DNA from: Hyphochytrium catenoides
Taxonomy: Eukaryota > Sar > Hyphochytriomycetes > Hyphochytriales > Hyphochytriaceae
Reading direction: 5' to 3'
Length of the DNA: 22,331 nt
Assembly (NCBI GenBank): GCA_900088475.1
Contig: FLMG01000775.1
Location: forward strand, 1-22,331
Below, one piece after another: positions 1-8,943 of this stretch. Positions within the stretch are counted from its first letter, which is position 1. The number at the start of each line of letters is the position of its first letter. The position numbers were made by a program, and so were the translations under genes. The notes under the pieces were generated by a model. The model did no database searches. It was not told the origin of the DNA and saw only the letters and a list, made by a program, of their open reading frames with translations.

Positions 1-20
1 AGAGAGAGAGAGAGAGAGAA
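1..20. repeat. (AG)n microsatellite at window edge
   Basis: An uninterrupted AG dinucleotide run fills the first 19 bases and probably continues beyond the window. It is part of the GA/CT-rich character of the left 9 kb. Confidence 0.9.
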
Positions 21-80
21 GCTGAGATCTAACTTCACCAGACGCGGCAGAGGAGACTCTCTCTATTTAGATCTGCACAG

Positions 81-263
81 GTAAAAGAAACCGGGGACAC
101 CCTTACCATTCTTTCATGCCGATCTGCTCTTCACAAGGAGACGTACAGCTTGCTTTCTCTTTCTCTTTCTCTTTCTCTCTTTTTCTCTCTCTCTCTCTCT
201 GTGTTTCTCTCTTACGCTCTTTAACGCTCTCTCTCTCTGTCTCTCTGCTGCTCTATAATACAG
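81..263 (+). other. Possible 5' intron of the plus-strand gene
   Basis: A donor-like CAG|GTAAAA at 81 and an acceptor ATACAG ending at 263 bracket a stretch made almost entirely of CT-rich sequence, as in the other introns here. The reading frame of the exon at 313 stays open leftward to 264, and a compatible open frame continues upstream of position 80. The coding sequence may therefore begin before this window, with the ATG at 313 internal. This is inferred from splice signals and base composition only. Confidence 0.35.
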
Positions 264-312
264 AAGAGAAAGGGAGCGATACGGTGAGACAGAGCAACTG
301 GGAGCGAACCCA

Positions 313-2101
313 ATGGCTGGAGATAATCTAATGCTCGCCACTGAGAGAGAAGAAGGAGAGATTGAGGAGAGAAGAGAAGCACCGCCAGAGAGAGAGAATG
401 GCGTCTCTTCCTCTCTCTCTCCCTCTCATCCTGGGCCCTCTCCTTCCGCCGCCGAGGGCCGTCTTGCCAGTTATAAGCAGGCGCAATCTTACTATGGCCT
501 TGCGGCCTTGCAGCTCAGCTTTCTCGCGGCGTCGGGCGTGATCTTGAGGACAGAAGACGGACGGAGATATTCTCTCAATCCAGAGACAAGAGAGACGGTA
601 GCGGCGTGGAAGAAAGGAGACGAAGCCCTTGCCGTGTTTAAGAACGGCGCCATACGCAGAGGAGATGGAGAGACAAAGCGAAGGGAGAGACGGAAGAGAG
701 AGAGAAAGAAGCGGCAGGAACAGAGAGAAAGAGCTGAAGCAGCGGAGAGAGACGAGACAGTGGGACAGCCGATAGCACTGGGACAAGGGGATGAAAGAGA
801 AAGAGAGGATGGTCTCTCTCCTCCAAGAGAAGAGACACAGGCAGCGCGAGTCTCTCCTAGAAGAACGCGACAGAGATTGTCTTTCGTCGCCTCGGACATT
901 CTTCCTCCCTCGTCTCCCTCTCAAGCAGAAGAACAGGAGGAAGTGACTCCTTTCTCGTCTTCTTCTCCTCTTCCGCCTCCCTCTCCTCCGACGGCTGTGG
1001 CTCCGTCTGCGAGGTCCAAGCGTAAGAAGAGCGTCCCCGAAGAGACTGACGTGGGAGAGGTAAGACTATGATAAGAGAGAGAGAAGAGAAAGAGAGCGAG
1101 GACAAAGATGTGTATCTCTGTGTGTGTGAGAGAGAGAGGGCGGAGAGAAGAGAGAGAAAGAGATAGGGAGCTCAGCTTTATCTCTTTGACTCCTGTCGAG
1201 GACAACGGGTATGGCAAGTTAACCTACTCTCTCTTGCGCGCGTGCACTTTTCCCCTGCGACCTCTCTCTCTCTCTCTCTTTCCTGTGCTCCTTGCTCTGC
1301 GGCCTTCTCTCTCTCTCTTTCTCCTTTCTCTCTCTCTCTCTCTCTCTGCAACTTCTCTCCCTCTTCCCCACTCTTCTCAAGGTTCCTGAAGATCTCCCGG
1401 CAGCCACGAAGAAGAGACGTTCCCGTACCCGCAACGCTAGCTGGACGACGAGGAAGAGACAGCGGAGGTCTGCCAAAGCACAGAGAGGAAGGAGAGGGGA
1501 GACCGACAAACCTGAGGAGAGAGAGCTTGAGATGGCAGCGGCAGAGATGATGATGAGAGAGAGAAACGCCCGATCAGGAGAGAAAACTTTGGTGCAGGCG
1601 ACAGAAGTGACCTCTCTCATGAGACAGGCAGAGAAGATCTCTACCTTCCTCCAGGCCGCAGAAAGACAGCCTGCCATCCTGGAGCTGCTTCCTCTTCTCT
1701 CTTCCACCGGCAGTCTCCGACTTCTCTCTTCTCTTGCAAGGGAAGAGAGTCCGCTGGCTGTTCTGAGAGAGAGAGAGGCAGGGCCTGAACTTCTTTCTGC
1801 CCTGCAACTGATCCTAAGGAGTGAGCTTGCGGCCTCTGCAGAGAGGAGACGTGGAGAGAAAGGAAGTCTCCTCAAGTTTTTCTCCTACCTGTTGGGAGGC
1901 GGGGGAAAAGAGAAAGAGAGGGGTGGAAGGGACAAAGAAGAAAGAGAGACACTGCTCTCTGCCTTCTGTTCCTTAGAACCTGAGCAGCTCTCTGACTTTC
2001 TAAAGGTCGACCGCGAGCTCCTGAGAGTTGCTTTGGAGTCTCTGGACGATCCTTGCACTGCCCGCTGCATCCAGACCATGATAGAGAGCACCAGCGCATA
2101 A
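313..2101 (+). CDS. Arg/Glu-rich nuclear-type protein of unknown function, two exons
   Basis: I do not recognise this protein. Proposed exons are 313-1059 and 1382-2101. The donor is GAG|GTAAGA, the acceptor is TTCTCAAG|GTT, the intron is phase 0, and the product is 488 aa. The N-terminal half has a moderately hydrophobic stretch (about residues 54-76, with SYYGLAALQLSFLAASGV), then a highly charged R/K/E region (about 115-150) and Ser/Pro-rich segments. Basic clusters ARSKRKK near the end of exon 1 and KKRRSRTR plus TRKRQRRSAK at the start of exon 2 resemble nuclear localisation signals. The C-terminal half is Leu-rich and predicted helical, with several LLxxL-like repeats. Purine-rich GAGAGA codons account for much of the RE content. 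The intron might hide a further small exon ending at the GTATGG donor near 1209. The start is uncertain because the frame is open upstream. A nuclear role is inferred only from the basic clusters. Confidence 0.6.
1060..1381 (+). other. CT-rich intron of the plus-strand gene
   Basis: This starts with GTAAGA and ends with a polypyrimidine tract and CAAG. Its last ~170 bases are CT repeats. Its first ~115 bases are unusually purine-rich for an intron here, so an unrecognised exon (to the GTATGG at 1209) cannot be excluded. Confidence 0.6.
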
Positions 2102-2352
2102 ATGCATCTCTCTATCTTTGTGGTCTCTCTCCCTTTGCCTTCTCTCTCTTTCTCTTCTTCTCTTTTCATTCTGCTCTCACTTCTTGATCTTAGAGTCTCA
2201 TGCTCCGGATGCAGCATTCTTTTCACCTCTTTGCTCTCCATCTACTGTCCCTTTCGCAGTTTGTGTGCCAGCTCTGGTACATTCTTTAAACGCCTTCCTA
2301 TTTCTTGACAGTCACCTGTGTTATGGCTCGCTCGAGTCGGGATAAGGGTCTC

Positions 2353-2364
<12 letters not shown>

Positions 2365-2414
<50 letters not shown>
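2365..2414. repeat. (CT)25 microsatellite
   Basis: About 25 perfect CT units, followed by two copies of a GTCGTTTCTCTCT-type variant up to about 2451. Confidence 0.95.
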
Positions 2415-2418
<4 letters not shown>

Positions 2419-2887
2419 TTTCTCTCTCTCTCTCTGTCGTTTCTCTCTCTCGTGTCTTTCTGTTCCCCTTCTTCTTTCCATCTTTTTGCACTTGAGATGA
2501 TTGCTTTTTCTTCTAGATTTTCATTCTCCTGTCTTCAGTGTGGTCGGCTCGGCATTGATTCTCTAATAATAATCTCATCTTCTTGGCCATCTCTTTGTCG
2601 TCTTCTCCCCTCTTTTTGCTCTTCTTTTCTTGTCACTGTCTCTCTCTTCCTCTGTCTCTCATCGCACCAGAGAAGGGCTGCTAGTTCTGTCATCTTCTTC
2701 TTAACTCTATCTTCCGCTCGTTATCAAGGCTACAGAGCTTACTACCGCTCAGAAGAAGAGGACAACTGAGAAAAGGAGGGGGAGGCAAGAACAAAAGATG
2801 GTAACAGATGTGCCCTTGTCGCATTAAGAAGAGAGAGAGAAGGATAGACAAGGGTTGTCTCCTTCATATAATAAGAGAGAGAGAGAG

Positions 2888-2912
2888 TGATCTCAGAACA
2901 GTGCTGAGATCA
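2888..2912. repeat. Perfect inverted repeat, 9-bp stem and 7-nt loop
   Basis: TGATCTCAG at 2888-2896 is followed by the loop AACAGTG and the exact reverse complement CTGAGATCA at 2904-2912. It lies about 325 bp beyond the stop codon of gene A, in what could be its 3' UTR or just past it. No function can be assigned. Confidence 0.8.
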
Positions 2913-3236
2913 GCGGCGCTGATTCTCAAGCTGCTTTCATCTCAAGAGGGAGAGGACAACAGAAAGCACCAAGGCTAGAAAGGCATGACAGCAATCCTTA
3001 GAGCGAAGTAAGAAGCTGCATGGCCGTGACAAGATTGTCTCTCTCTCCCTCTCCTGGCGCACTCTCTCTTTTTCTCCTGGTACTGCGAGTCATCATCAGT
3101 GTGGGACGTAGAAATGGTTGATCTATAGGTTATATAGCGCAGAGCAGATCCAAAGGTGTCAGAAAGAACGACCGCCACAAAGAGAGAGAAGAGCTGGAGA
3201 AAAAGCGTCGATTCTAGCGAGCTTATATCATGAGCT

Positions 3237-4014
3237 CTAACCGGTGGTCAAACCTCCGACGGGAGGAGAGACTCTTGACGTCTTGCCCAGGAGAAGAGAA
3301 GGACGAACTTTAGCAGTGCCTGGGGCTCCAGCGCTGTGCTCTGGCCCGCCTCCTCCTCTTGCTCCCTTTTTAACCTTTGACTTGTGCTGGAAACGGCCAA
3401 AGGGATCCACTAACATCCTGAAGACTTCTTGCTCCATCTAACAAGGGACACGTGACACAGAAGGTAAGTGAGAGAGGTGAAGAGAGTGATTGAAAGAGAG
3501 GAGAGAGAGAGAGAGAGAAAGAGAGAGAAAGAAAGAATGATGGAGAGAGGTAGAGAGGGAGAGAAGCAGGTAAAAAGGGGAGATCGTATAGAAAGTGATG
3601 GGCAGAGAAGAAGAGAAAGAGCCTCTTTTACCTTGTCAAAGATGCTCATCGGAAGGCTGCCGTCCTTTGTCTCTGCGATGGCTGACTGAGCATTCCTGAG
3701 CGCCTCCTGCCGAGCGCCCGCGCTCACATTGATCTGGAGGTTGGCGCCTTCTTTAACATAGGTGTCGCATGTTTTCTGCACAAACTCTACGGCTTGGTTG
3801 GGGTTGTTGGCGATCTCATTTCTATAAAGCTCCAGCTGCATGATGAACAGCATGTTCTCCACTGCAAACTCCCGGACTGAGAGAATTGATAGCGATACGG
3901 AAAGGAGGAGGCAAAGGGAGATGAGAATAGTCTTTAGAGACGAGAGGAGAAGGAGGGCGTGATAATCGAGGAGAGGTAACAGAGGGGAGAAGGCCGACAT
4001 GAGAAAGACAAAAT

Positions 4015-4104
<90 letters not shown>

Positions 4105-4713
4105 AGAGAGTCAGTAAGAGAGAGAGATAGGGAGCGTGAGAGAAATGGAGACAAGAGAGAGAGAAGCAGACAGACGTTGCTCACCAAGGTACTTCTTGAA
4201 CTTCAGCTGCAGCGTCGTGTTGCCCTGCAGCGTCTCCTTCAGCTCTGTGGCGTTGATAACCTTTGTCTGGGGAACATTCTCATCCTCATCGCCGTCTTCT
4301 GCCACAAAACTGCTTAGGCGTTGCGACGACGCGGAGCCGCCGCTTCCCATCGAGAGATGAGTGACAGAGAGCCGCTTGGTGGCGACATGGTGTGCTGCCT
4401 TTGTGACGGTGTACGTCACGTTGTAGAGATAGTTCGCGCAAAAGACACAGGCGAAGATGAGCTGAGAGAGAGCAGCCAGGTCGTAGAAGAGCTGGGCGTG
4501 GTTGATGAGGTTCGGGGTGAACTGCAGGAGAAGAGTCGAGATAGGAAGGTCAGGGCGAGCTAGGTGTAGATAGGGACACAGGCGAGTAGACCAATAACTT
4601 GATATTAGTCCGAGAAGTAAGAAGAAAGATAGGGAGAGGAGATGGGAAAGAAAGGAAAGCGAGAGAAAAAAACAGAGAGAAGCACGGAAAGGATTGCAAA
4701 AAGGAAGAGAGGG

Positions 4714-4751
<38 letters not shown>

Positions 4752-6651
4752 GAAGAAGAAGATGAAGAGTAGTGCGTATGATGATATGGGGGAGCAGGGA
4801 GAAGGAGGTTAATGCTAGCACTGGCAAAGAGGGAGGATAAGAGCAGCTTGAGAGCATGATGGTTATGACCACGTCCTCGACATAGAAGGACTGCCCGGCA
4901 AGAAGAGAAGACGTACATCGACTGAGAAAGAGACTCCGAGAGAGAGGATTTGAGAAGAAGAGAGGAGGAGGTGTAGGTCAGGATCTTCACCTGCTTGAGC
5001 CAGAGAGGCAGCTCCAAGAAGAGATAACAGCGCTTATTGATGGCCGTGGTCCGCGTCATCAGGCGCCTCAGGGGATAAGACTCCTTCACGTCCTTCACAA
5101 GATCTGAGACCTTCTTCATCAGTCCCAGGACCACATAGCCGTTCAGTATACGGGTCACGAACTAGAATGAGCAAAGAGAGAGTATCGGCAGCTCTTGTCA
5201 GGACGAAAGCCTAGCAGATGGATTATTGTTGCCAAGAAGGAGAACGTCGAGACAGAGGAGTAGACTTGATAACGTAACAGATAGGACGATGAGAGACAAA
5301 AGAACAGGAGAGATATAGCTGAGAACATCGAGAGGGAAGAGAGGGAGACCTGCGCGGTTGTGAAGGAAGAGCATCGTGGGTCTGAGACTGGGAGGGTGAG
5401 CTTGTCTGTGTCTTGAAGAAAGCGGGTGAGCATGCCAAAGCTGGTGACCACAGCCGTCACGGCAATCACGAAGAGGTCAAACTTCATGGTTCTGACGGCG
5501 ACCGTAGAGAGGAAGAGAGAGTGAGCGGGGCAGAGTCTTCAAACATCAGAAGCAGCTTACTCCTTTTTTTTGCACGTCAGTCCAATAAAGAAGGGAGACC
5601 GAGCAGCGAGAGAGAAAGGAAAGGGAGAGCCAGGATACCAAGAGGAAGTAGGTAGCCTTTAGCTAAGTTCCTCCGGTCCAGCTCTCCAGGAGTGTCAAAA
5701 AGATCCAGACAAAACAGAAGAGAGTCCAGAGGACCAAGAGACAGCGAGTGGGGGAGTGGAGACAATCAGAAGACAGAAGCAAAAGGTCCTGGATAAATGT
5801 CATTAACAATGATGCAGCTGATGAGGGAGCCGTCTCAGAGCCACAGCAAAAGGGAGAGAGAGAGACAGATGCAAAGGATCATAGAAGATGCACCCACTTG
5901 AGGATCTCCCGGTTCCTGAGGAACCAACTGTGGTGCTCTCCTTTCTCCAGAGCGTACTGTGCATTGTAGGAGATGAAGGTCCGGAAGGTGATGGAGAATG
6001 CAAGCCCTAGAGATGCCAAAGAAAGTGCCGTCTGTTAACCCGTTTGCCTCTCAGCCTTCGTCTTCTCATACTATAAGGGAAAGCAATGAACAAGGAGAGT
6101 GCCCACTGGCTGGGAAGGAGAAGAAGAAGAAGAGGAAGCTAGACTATTTCTATGAATGCCCTCCCGCACTTACCCGAAGCGACGAGATAGGTCCAGTTAT
6201 TCACCAGGAGATGCAGCCAACAGGGCATGGACGGAACCATCAGGAAGTGAGTGTACGCAAAGAAGCTCATCGGTGTCGCGATCACTAGCGCTGCGTACAC
6301 AGGGACGTACAGCAAGGACACAGGGAATATCTTCCGATAGCGCAGGAGGCGGTAGAGTACAAGGCTGACGAGGGCACTGAGGCCGACTAGATAGAAGATA
6401 GAGAAGTAGAGGGCCCAGTCCCCTGTTGTCTTGATTGGATAGTTGGTCACGCAAGGGTTGGGCAGGTAGGAGGTAGAGTTGCAGTTTGCAATCCCTGGCG
6501 GCGAACCAAAGTCATGAGTGTAGGAGAGAGGAGGTGGGGTTGGGTCCGCGCTGGGCTCAGGGCTGTCTGCAACACCGCCTGTCGCGTCCTCCTCATGATG
6601 GTTGTTGGTCGAGCCAGCAGCGATGGTCCTGGAGGCGGTAAGAAAGTTCAT
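3237..6651 (-). CDS. Membrane receptor-like protein with C-terminal RGS domain, copy A
   Basis: Seven exons: 6174-6651, 5898-6006, 5350-5491, 4991-5161, 4185-4521, 3632-3876, 3237-3437. All junctions are GT-AG, with phases 1,2,0,0,1,0. The product is 560 aa and uninterrupted. A Pro/Ser-rich N-terminus leads to paired cysteines (C57, C67 in YLPNPCV) beside an NST glycosylation site. Strong membrane segments lie at about 79-101, 109-131, 145-170, 200-217 and 311-335; weaker ones near 249-259 and 289-298 would give seven. An acidic linker (375-382) precedes the RGS domain (about 388-513). The domain keeps E419-N420 in ENMLF, N462 in QINV, and D505/R509 in DPFGRFQ, equivalent to the RGS4 residues that contact G-alpha. 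The tail ends with SRVSPP. Expected role: GTPase acceleration on a G-alpha at the membrane, possibly ligand-gated as in AtRGS1 (inference). Introns are long and full of CT repeats on the sense strand. Confidence 0.88.
3877..4184 (-). other. Intron 5 of copy A with long (GA)n tract
   Basis: The intron splits the RGS domain in phase 1 (donor GTGAGC, acceptor CTCAG). It contains about 28 perfect GA units on the plus strand at 4024-4080 plus imperfect extensions to about 4120, so the transcript carries a long CU tract. Frames read through this tract give Ser-Leu repeats that are not real protein. Confidence 0.85.
4024..4080. repeat. (GA)28 microsatellite in intron 5 of copy A
   Basis: A perfect dinucleotide run, continuing as interrupted GA repeats to about 4120. 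Confidence 0.95.
4716..4750. repeat. (GA)n microsatellite in intron 4 of copy A
   Basis: About 17 GA units inside the 469-bp intron 4 (4522-4990), the longest intron in the array. Confidence 0.92.
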
Positions 6652-7072
6652 TTGCTCGGGACTTGGGGCTTTGACGACACGTTCTTAAGAAATGGAGCTG
6701 AGGCAGTGATTTTTTTTCCTTTCCCTGAAGTGAATCTCCTTCAAATAAGTAAGGCGCTCTAACCTGTCTCCTGTGTGTATAGCACTAGATTGGAGCGACC
6801 CTGTGCCGCCAGACGAGATAATAGAGATGCTACGAGGATCACCCTTGCCTACTTTGTCTCCGGTACTATCCTTCATTTCTCTATCCATTCTTCCGCCAAC
6901 CTGCATGACCCATGGACTCCAGCAAGTGCGCTGCTTCTGGACCGGCTGCGCCGACCAGCAGTGCCTGATGGGTCTTGAGATGGGTGCGCGCCTGACGTTT
7001 AGGATGATGGGCTTGTGGGCTGGCAAGACTTCCCGTCGCCGTCTGACTCTTCCCCATCCCCACTATCCCCTA

Positions 7073-7078
<6 letters not shown>

Positions 7079-7128
<50 letters not shown>
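7079..7128. repeat. (CT)25 microsatellite upstream of copy A
   Basis: A perfect CT run about 430 bp upstream of the A start codon, with a shorter CT run at about 7189-7212. Confidence 0.95.
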
Positions 7129-7140
<12 letters not shown>

Positions 7141-7295
7141 CACTCTCTTCTCTTTGGCTGCATGTCTCTGTCTCTATTCGTCTTTCCTCTCTCTCTCTCT
7201 CTCTCTCTCTCTGTCTATCACTTTATTGGTCTCTCCCGTCCTTCTCTTCTCCATAGCTTTTGGGCCCTCCATCGCCCCCCATCACCAACCTGCTT

Positions 7296-7320
7296 GTAAC
7301 GGACGGGTGTGGGTGGGACC
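7296..7320 (-). promoter_or_regulatory. Conserved upstream block of copy A
   Basis: The plus strand reads GTAACGGACGGGTGTGGGTG then GGACC. The same core (GTAACGGAC then G/T-rich sequence) occurs upstream of copies C and D, embedded in otherwise unalignable spacer. It lies about 645 bp before the A start codon. The sense-strand core is CCGTCCGTTAC. A role as a transcription-factor site or core promoter part is inferred from conservation only. Confidence 0.45.
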
Positions 7321-8687
7321 GAAGTCAGGAGCCGTGGAGCACACATATATTATGGGAGCATGGCCTTCCACCCACCCATCACTCTCAAGGCTGGTAGCCT
7401 GAACGTCTGTTTTGGTATTCTTGGGCGTCGAATAAGACAGAGTGCCTCCGATCTTAGACTTTCCAGGAGTATAAGAGCGGCGGGACATACAAGTAGAAGC
7501 GGTTTGGCGCGCTGGTCAGTGGTGCACTCACGGCTCCAGGCAGCCCAGAGGCCAAGCCACTGGCCGAGCAGGGCAGTTAGGGTGCCGGGACAGGCAGACA
7601 GACACGCAGAAGGACAAGTCGGGAGCAAAGCAAGCCAACTAAGCCGCAGAGGGAGAGAAGAGACGGTAGGACGGACACCGGTAGGGTCCGAGGATGGAGT
7701 TAAAAAAGGGGAGAGACAGCACTTCCTGCTCAAGCTCCTCCTTCTTCTCTCACTGGGTGAAGGATGACATGACAAGATGTGCTGCAAACCATGTACCTTC
7801 TTGCTCGTTTGTCTTGCTGCCTAGGTTTTTAAAAGAAAGAATCCTGCTTGATATACCAGAGCCACCAGGCTATGGAGTTGTTTTGGCCTCCTCATGCACA
7901 GTCGCTGATGGATGGCAACCCTCACCGCCCGCCGTTTAGGTTTATGGTAGCCGGAGTCTCATCCTTCCTTTAGTTCAGTCGGATGTGAGCATCCTGCTTG
8001 TTTTCTCCTGAGGGCTTGTGATCTTGAGAAATTAAGCACTCTGCTTCGTCCAAAGGGAAGGAGAGTGTGAGAGGGCCACAATAAGCCGCAGGAAAGTGGC
8101 GGGATTAATAGGCGCAATCAGCGAGAAAGGGAGGACCCTTCGCGAATGCAAAGAGTTCTGCCTTCTCTTTGTCTAGCTTCCTGAAGATTGCTACTTAAGA
8201 TCAAAGGGCTCCATGCAGTTATCTCACATTCCTTCCTTCAGTATGTCTCCATCTGCGCCCATCCATGTTCTCGCTAGTCCTAATACGCATGTCTCCCAAT
8301 AGAGTAAATAGAGGCAGAAGTGGAAGGACTACTGCTGAGTTTGATTGGCGGAGATGCAGCGCCGGTAGCAGGGCTGCTAGTAGACAGTGCTACAAGTGAA
8401 CTGTGCCTTCTTGGATATATATGTATAGTGCTTCAGTCCCCGCTTCCAACGTGCTGTCACACTCACCCTACCGCGAGTAAAAAATGAATATAGTGCGGTC
8501 TATATGTAATAGCTATACTACTGGTACATGGCACTCTGTGGTGAGTTCCTCTGCTCGCAAGTATCTCGTCGGTAGCAAAACAGGAGCTTCACCCCCAAAA
8601 TTGAGGCAATCCATCAGCCCAGCGGCAGGTTGAAAGACTTATCCAAAGAATGTAAAAGTGGTTCCTAGCTAGGGTTGATGACAGCGG

Positions 8688-8906
8688 CTAAGACCCACTG
8701 GTGTCCCCAATAATAGGCGGGGACACCTTGGACATCTTGCCCCGCACCACGGATAACTTGGCCTTGACTTCCGCTGGGGATCCTCCTTCCTCCTCTGCAG
8801 ATGGCCCCACTTTCTTGGCTGCTCCTCCTCCTCCCTGGTGCGCCTTTGACTTGTGCTGAAATCGTCCGAAAGGATCCACTAGCATCTTAAAGACTTCTTG
8901 CTCCAT

Positions 8907-8943
<37 letters not shown>

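Larger units (their letters stand above)
2102..3236. other. Spacer between the plus gene and array gene A; no convincing gene
   Basis: CT-rich sequence from 2102 to 2700 probably includes the 3' UTR of the upstream gene. A weak candidate mini-gene is an ATG at 2323 followed by RSSRDK-type codons and a donor at 2348, possibly spliced to 2729 (acceptor ATCAAG) and ending at TGA 2767-2769. In another frame the downstream piece is a purine-rich stretch open from 2729 to the stop at 2825-2827. Nothing else looks coding. The right part would hold the 3' UTR of gene A. Confidence 0.5.
6652..8687. other. Spacer between copies B and A; no convincing gene
   Basis: About 2.0 kb holding the presumed promoter and 5' UTR of A (left part) and the 3' flank of B (right part). 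CT microsatellites occupy 7079-7128 and about 7189-7212. A shared upstream block sits at 7296-7320. Open frames through here are short, repeat-derived or lack family resemblance. The part from 7940 to 8687 is unique sequence in which I see nothing. Confidence 0.6.

Noticed and set aside
2305-2500. Open frames rich in Ser-Leu repeats on the plus strand
   Set aside because: They are translations of the (CT)n microsatellite and lack any other protein-like content.
4111-4872. Long minus-strand frame extending exon 5 of copy A on both sides
   Set aside because: Only 4185-4521 matches the paralogs. The flanks are intronic CT repeats beyond good splice signals.
6773-7402. 209-codon plus-strand open frame
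   Set aside because: Its middle is the (CT)n run at 7079-7212 and it lies in the upstream region of copy A. No recognisable domain.
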